In this document: one piece after another, positions 63,354 to 64,000 of the stretch | Layout: every line of letters starts with the position of its first letter | Position numbering within the stretch: position 1 is the stretch's first letter | Origin: Flavobacterium sp. 270 | GTDB lineage: Bacteria > Bacteroidota > Bacteroidia > Flavobacteriales > Flavobacteriaceae | Direction: 5' to 3' | Length of the DNA: 64,000 nt | Assembly: GCF_004368785.1 (NCBI RefSeq) | Contig: NZ_SODM01000008.1 | Span: 62,001-126,000 of the forward strand | Translations under genes and position numbers: made by a program | The notes under the pieces: generated by a model | Seen by the model: only the letters and a program-made list of their open reading frames with translations | What the model was told of the DNA's origin: nothing | Database searches by the model: none

Positions 63354-64000
63354 TTAAAAGTTCAATTTTTCTGGCAGATATTTCGCAACTAATTCTTTAT
63401 AATATGGCAATAAAGCTTTTACATCTGGTTTTACAGGAGCTTTTGTATACAAATCGTAAGGGTTGAATTTCTTTACCCATTCAAACATTTCTACGTCTTT
63501 CTCCGTCATCAAATGTCTGTAAGCATTTTCTTTGTGTTGTGAGTAAAATGAATGATATCTTATCATATATAAAGCTGGTTCCGGCAAATGATCCTTCATA
63601 ATCTGATACAAATATTCATCATGTCCCCAGCTCATTTTCACATTATCAAGTCCGCAGTTTTCTGTGTAAACGCCAAACTTGGTATTGAATCTTGGATCGG
63701 TGTAATCTGGATTTTCTTTGAAAAATTCCGGATATACAATTTTATCCGAATACGCGCATCCAACCGGAAATGTATCACCTACAACTGCCCATTGAGGCTC
63801 GCCAAACAAACATAAAATTTTTCCGAGATCGTGTATAAATCCTGTCAGTACAAACCAATCGGGCTGACCGTCGGCTCTAATAGCTTCTGAAGTTTGCAGA
63901 AGATGCTGCGTTTGATCTAAATCGATATCCGGATCGCTGTCGTCAACCAGTGTATTTAAGAAATCAACGGCTTCCCAAATTGACATTTGTTTTTTATTAA
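63354..64000 (-). CDS. Inositol oxygenase (MIOX), N-terminus outside the window
   Basis: A di-iron oxygenase converting myo-inositol to D-glucuronate. Visible ligands match the mouse and human enzymes: His in TQHLLQTSE, His-Asp in GFIHDLGK, His in SWGHDEYLYQ, His in RYHSFY and Asp in NPYDLYTK; GEPQWAVVGDTFPVGC and the C-terminal DVKALLPYYKELVAKYLPE are also conserved. The first internal ATG (63986) aligns with about residue 72 of the human protein, and the frame stays open to 64000 (NKKQ before it, like the human YKKM region), so about 70 residues lie beyond the window. It would feed glucuronate into the hexuronate pathway. Confidence 0.92.
   Translation of the reverse strand, partial: NKKQMSIWEAVDFLNTLVDDSDPDIDLDQTQHLLQTSEAIRADGQPDWFVLTGFIHDLGKILCLFGEPQWAVVGDTFPVGCAYSDKIVYPEFFKENPDYTDPRFNTKFGVYTENCGLDNVKMSWGHDEYLYQIMKDHLPEPALYMIRYHSFYSQHKENAYRHLMTEKDVEMFEWVKKFNPYDLYTKAPVKPDVKALLPYYKELVAKYLPEKLNF

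Noticed and set aside
63354..63986. N-terminally truncated MIOX pseudogene
   Set aside because: The frame is open to the last base of the window and the residues before the ATG resemble the same region of other MIOX proteins, so it is cut by the window edge.
1..64000. tRNA, rRNA or known riboswitch genes
   Set aside because: I looked through the intergenic stretches and found no cloverleaf, rRNA-like block or familiar aptamer, though a covariance-model scan was not possible.

Overview
The window is a low-GC chromosome segment that looks like a Flavobacterium or close relative (Bacteroidota). Evidence: a TonB-dependent receptor with a carboxypeptidase-regulatory-like N-terminal domain, a protein ending in a type IX secretion (T9SS) type A sorting domain, a surface protein starting with the 'IGIGT..P..ILDI..TTQG' pattern, TAnnTTTG-type promoter boxes, many Bacteroidota two-component proteins, and several families of short dispersed palindromes like those scattered through flavobacterial genomes. 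No rRNA, tRNA, CRISPR array, insertion sequence or phage module was seen.

Layout. (1) 0-3.8 kb: Crp/Fnr-type regulator, multi-pass membrane protein, small ferredoxin-fold protein, ABC exporter. (2) 3.9-11.2 kb: a trehalose locus, with a LacI regulator divergent from a TonB-dependent receptor that carries two phased palindromic operators, then an overlapping MFS transporter and trehalase. (3) 11.5-15.2 kb: oxidative pentose phosphate operon gnd-zwf-pgl. (4) 15.6-23.8 kb: GH130 phosphorylase-type enzyme, MscS channel, FAD oxidoreductase-Rieske fusion, SDR, a 55-residue small protein, a 4-TM protein, a 729-residue unknown protein and a YciE/DUF892 ferritin-like protein; this resembles a stress or stationary-phase cluster. 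(5) 24.7-28.4 kb: three exported surface proteins behind a 0.9 kb gene-free AT-rich stretch. (6) 28.5-30.6 kb: tetR-small HMA-like protein-MFS efflux operon.

(7) 31-50 kb is the most striking part, a signalling island. A five-gene minus-strand run encodes two single-domain response regulators, a CHASE3 kinase, a REC-kinase and a 2121-residue soluble hybrid kinase with about a dozen tandem HAMP units, GAF, kinase core and three receivers. A second minus-strand operon is a stressosome module (RsbR-like, RsbS-like, RsbT-like, RsbT/SpoIIE phosphatase, PAS kinase) with no sigma-B gene, so output probably goes through the kinase. Between the two lie plus-strand genes for a signal-less papain-fold (NlpC/CHAP-like) cysteine hydrolase and a glutamate-cysteine-ligase/amidoligase-like protein with a promoter and a long leader. 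That pair is the best candidate for an undescribed function.

(8) 50-64 kb: all minus strand, a plant-polysaccharide (pectin/arabinan/galactan side chain) and uronate locus: GH51 arabinofuranosidase, two GH28 enzymes, an SDR that may act on uronate intermediates, a sodium/solute symporter, a DUF5009/HGSNAT-type membrane acyltransferase, a GH2 beta-galactosidase, and an inositol oxygenase that runs off the window end. Exported hydrolases would release sugars and galacturonate; inositol oxygenase would feed glucuronate into the same hexuronate route. SusC/SusD genes are not in this part of the window.
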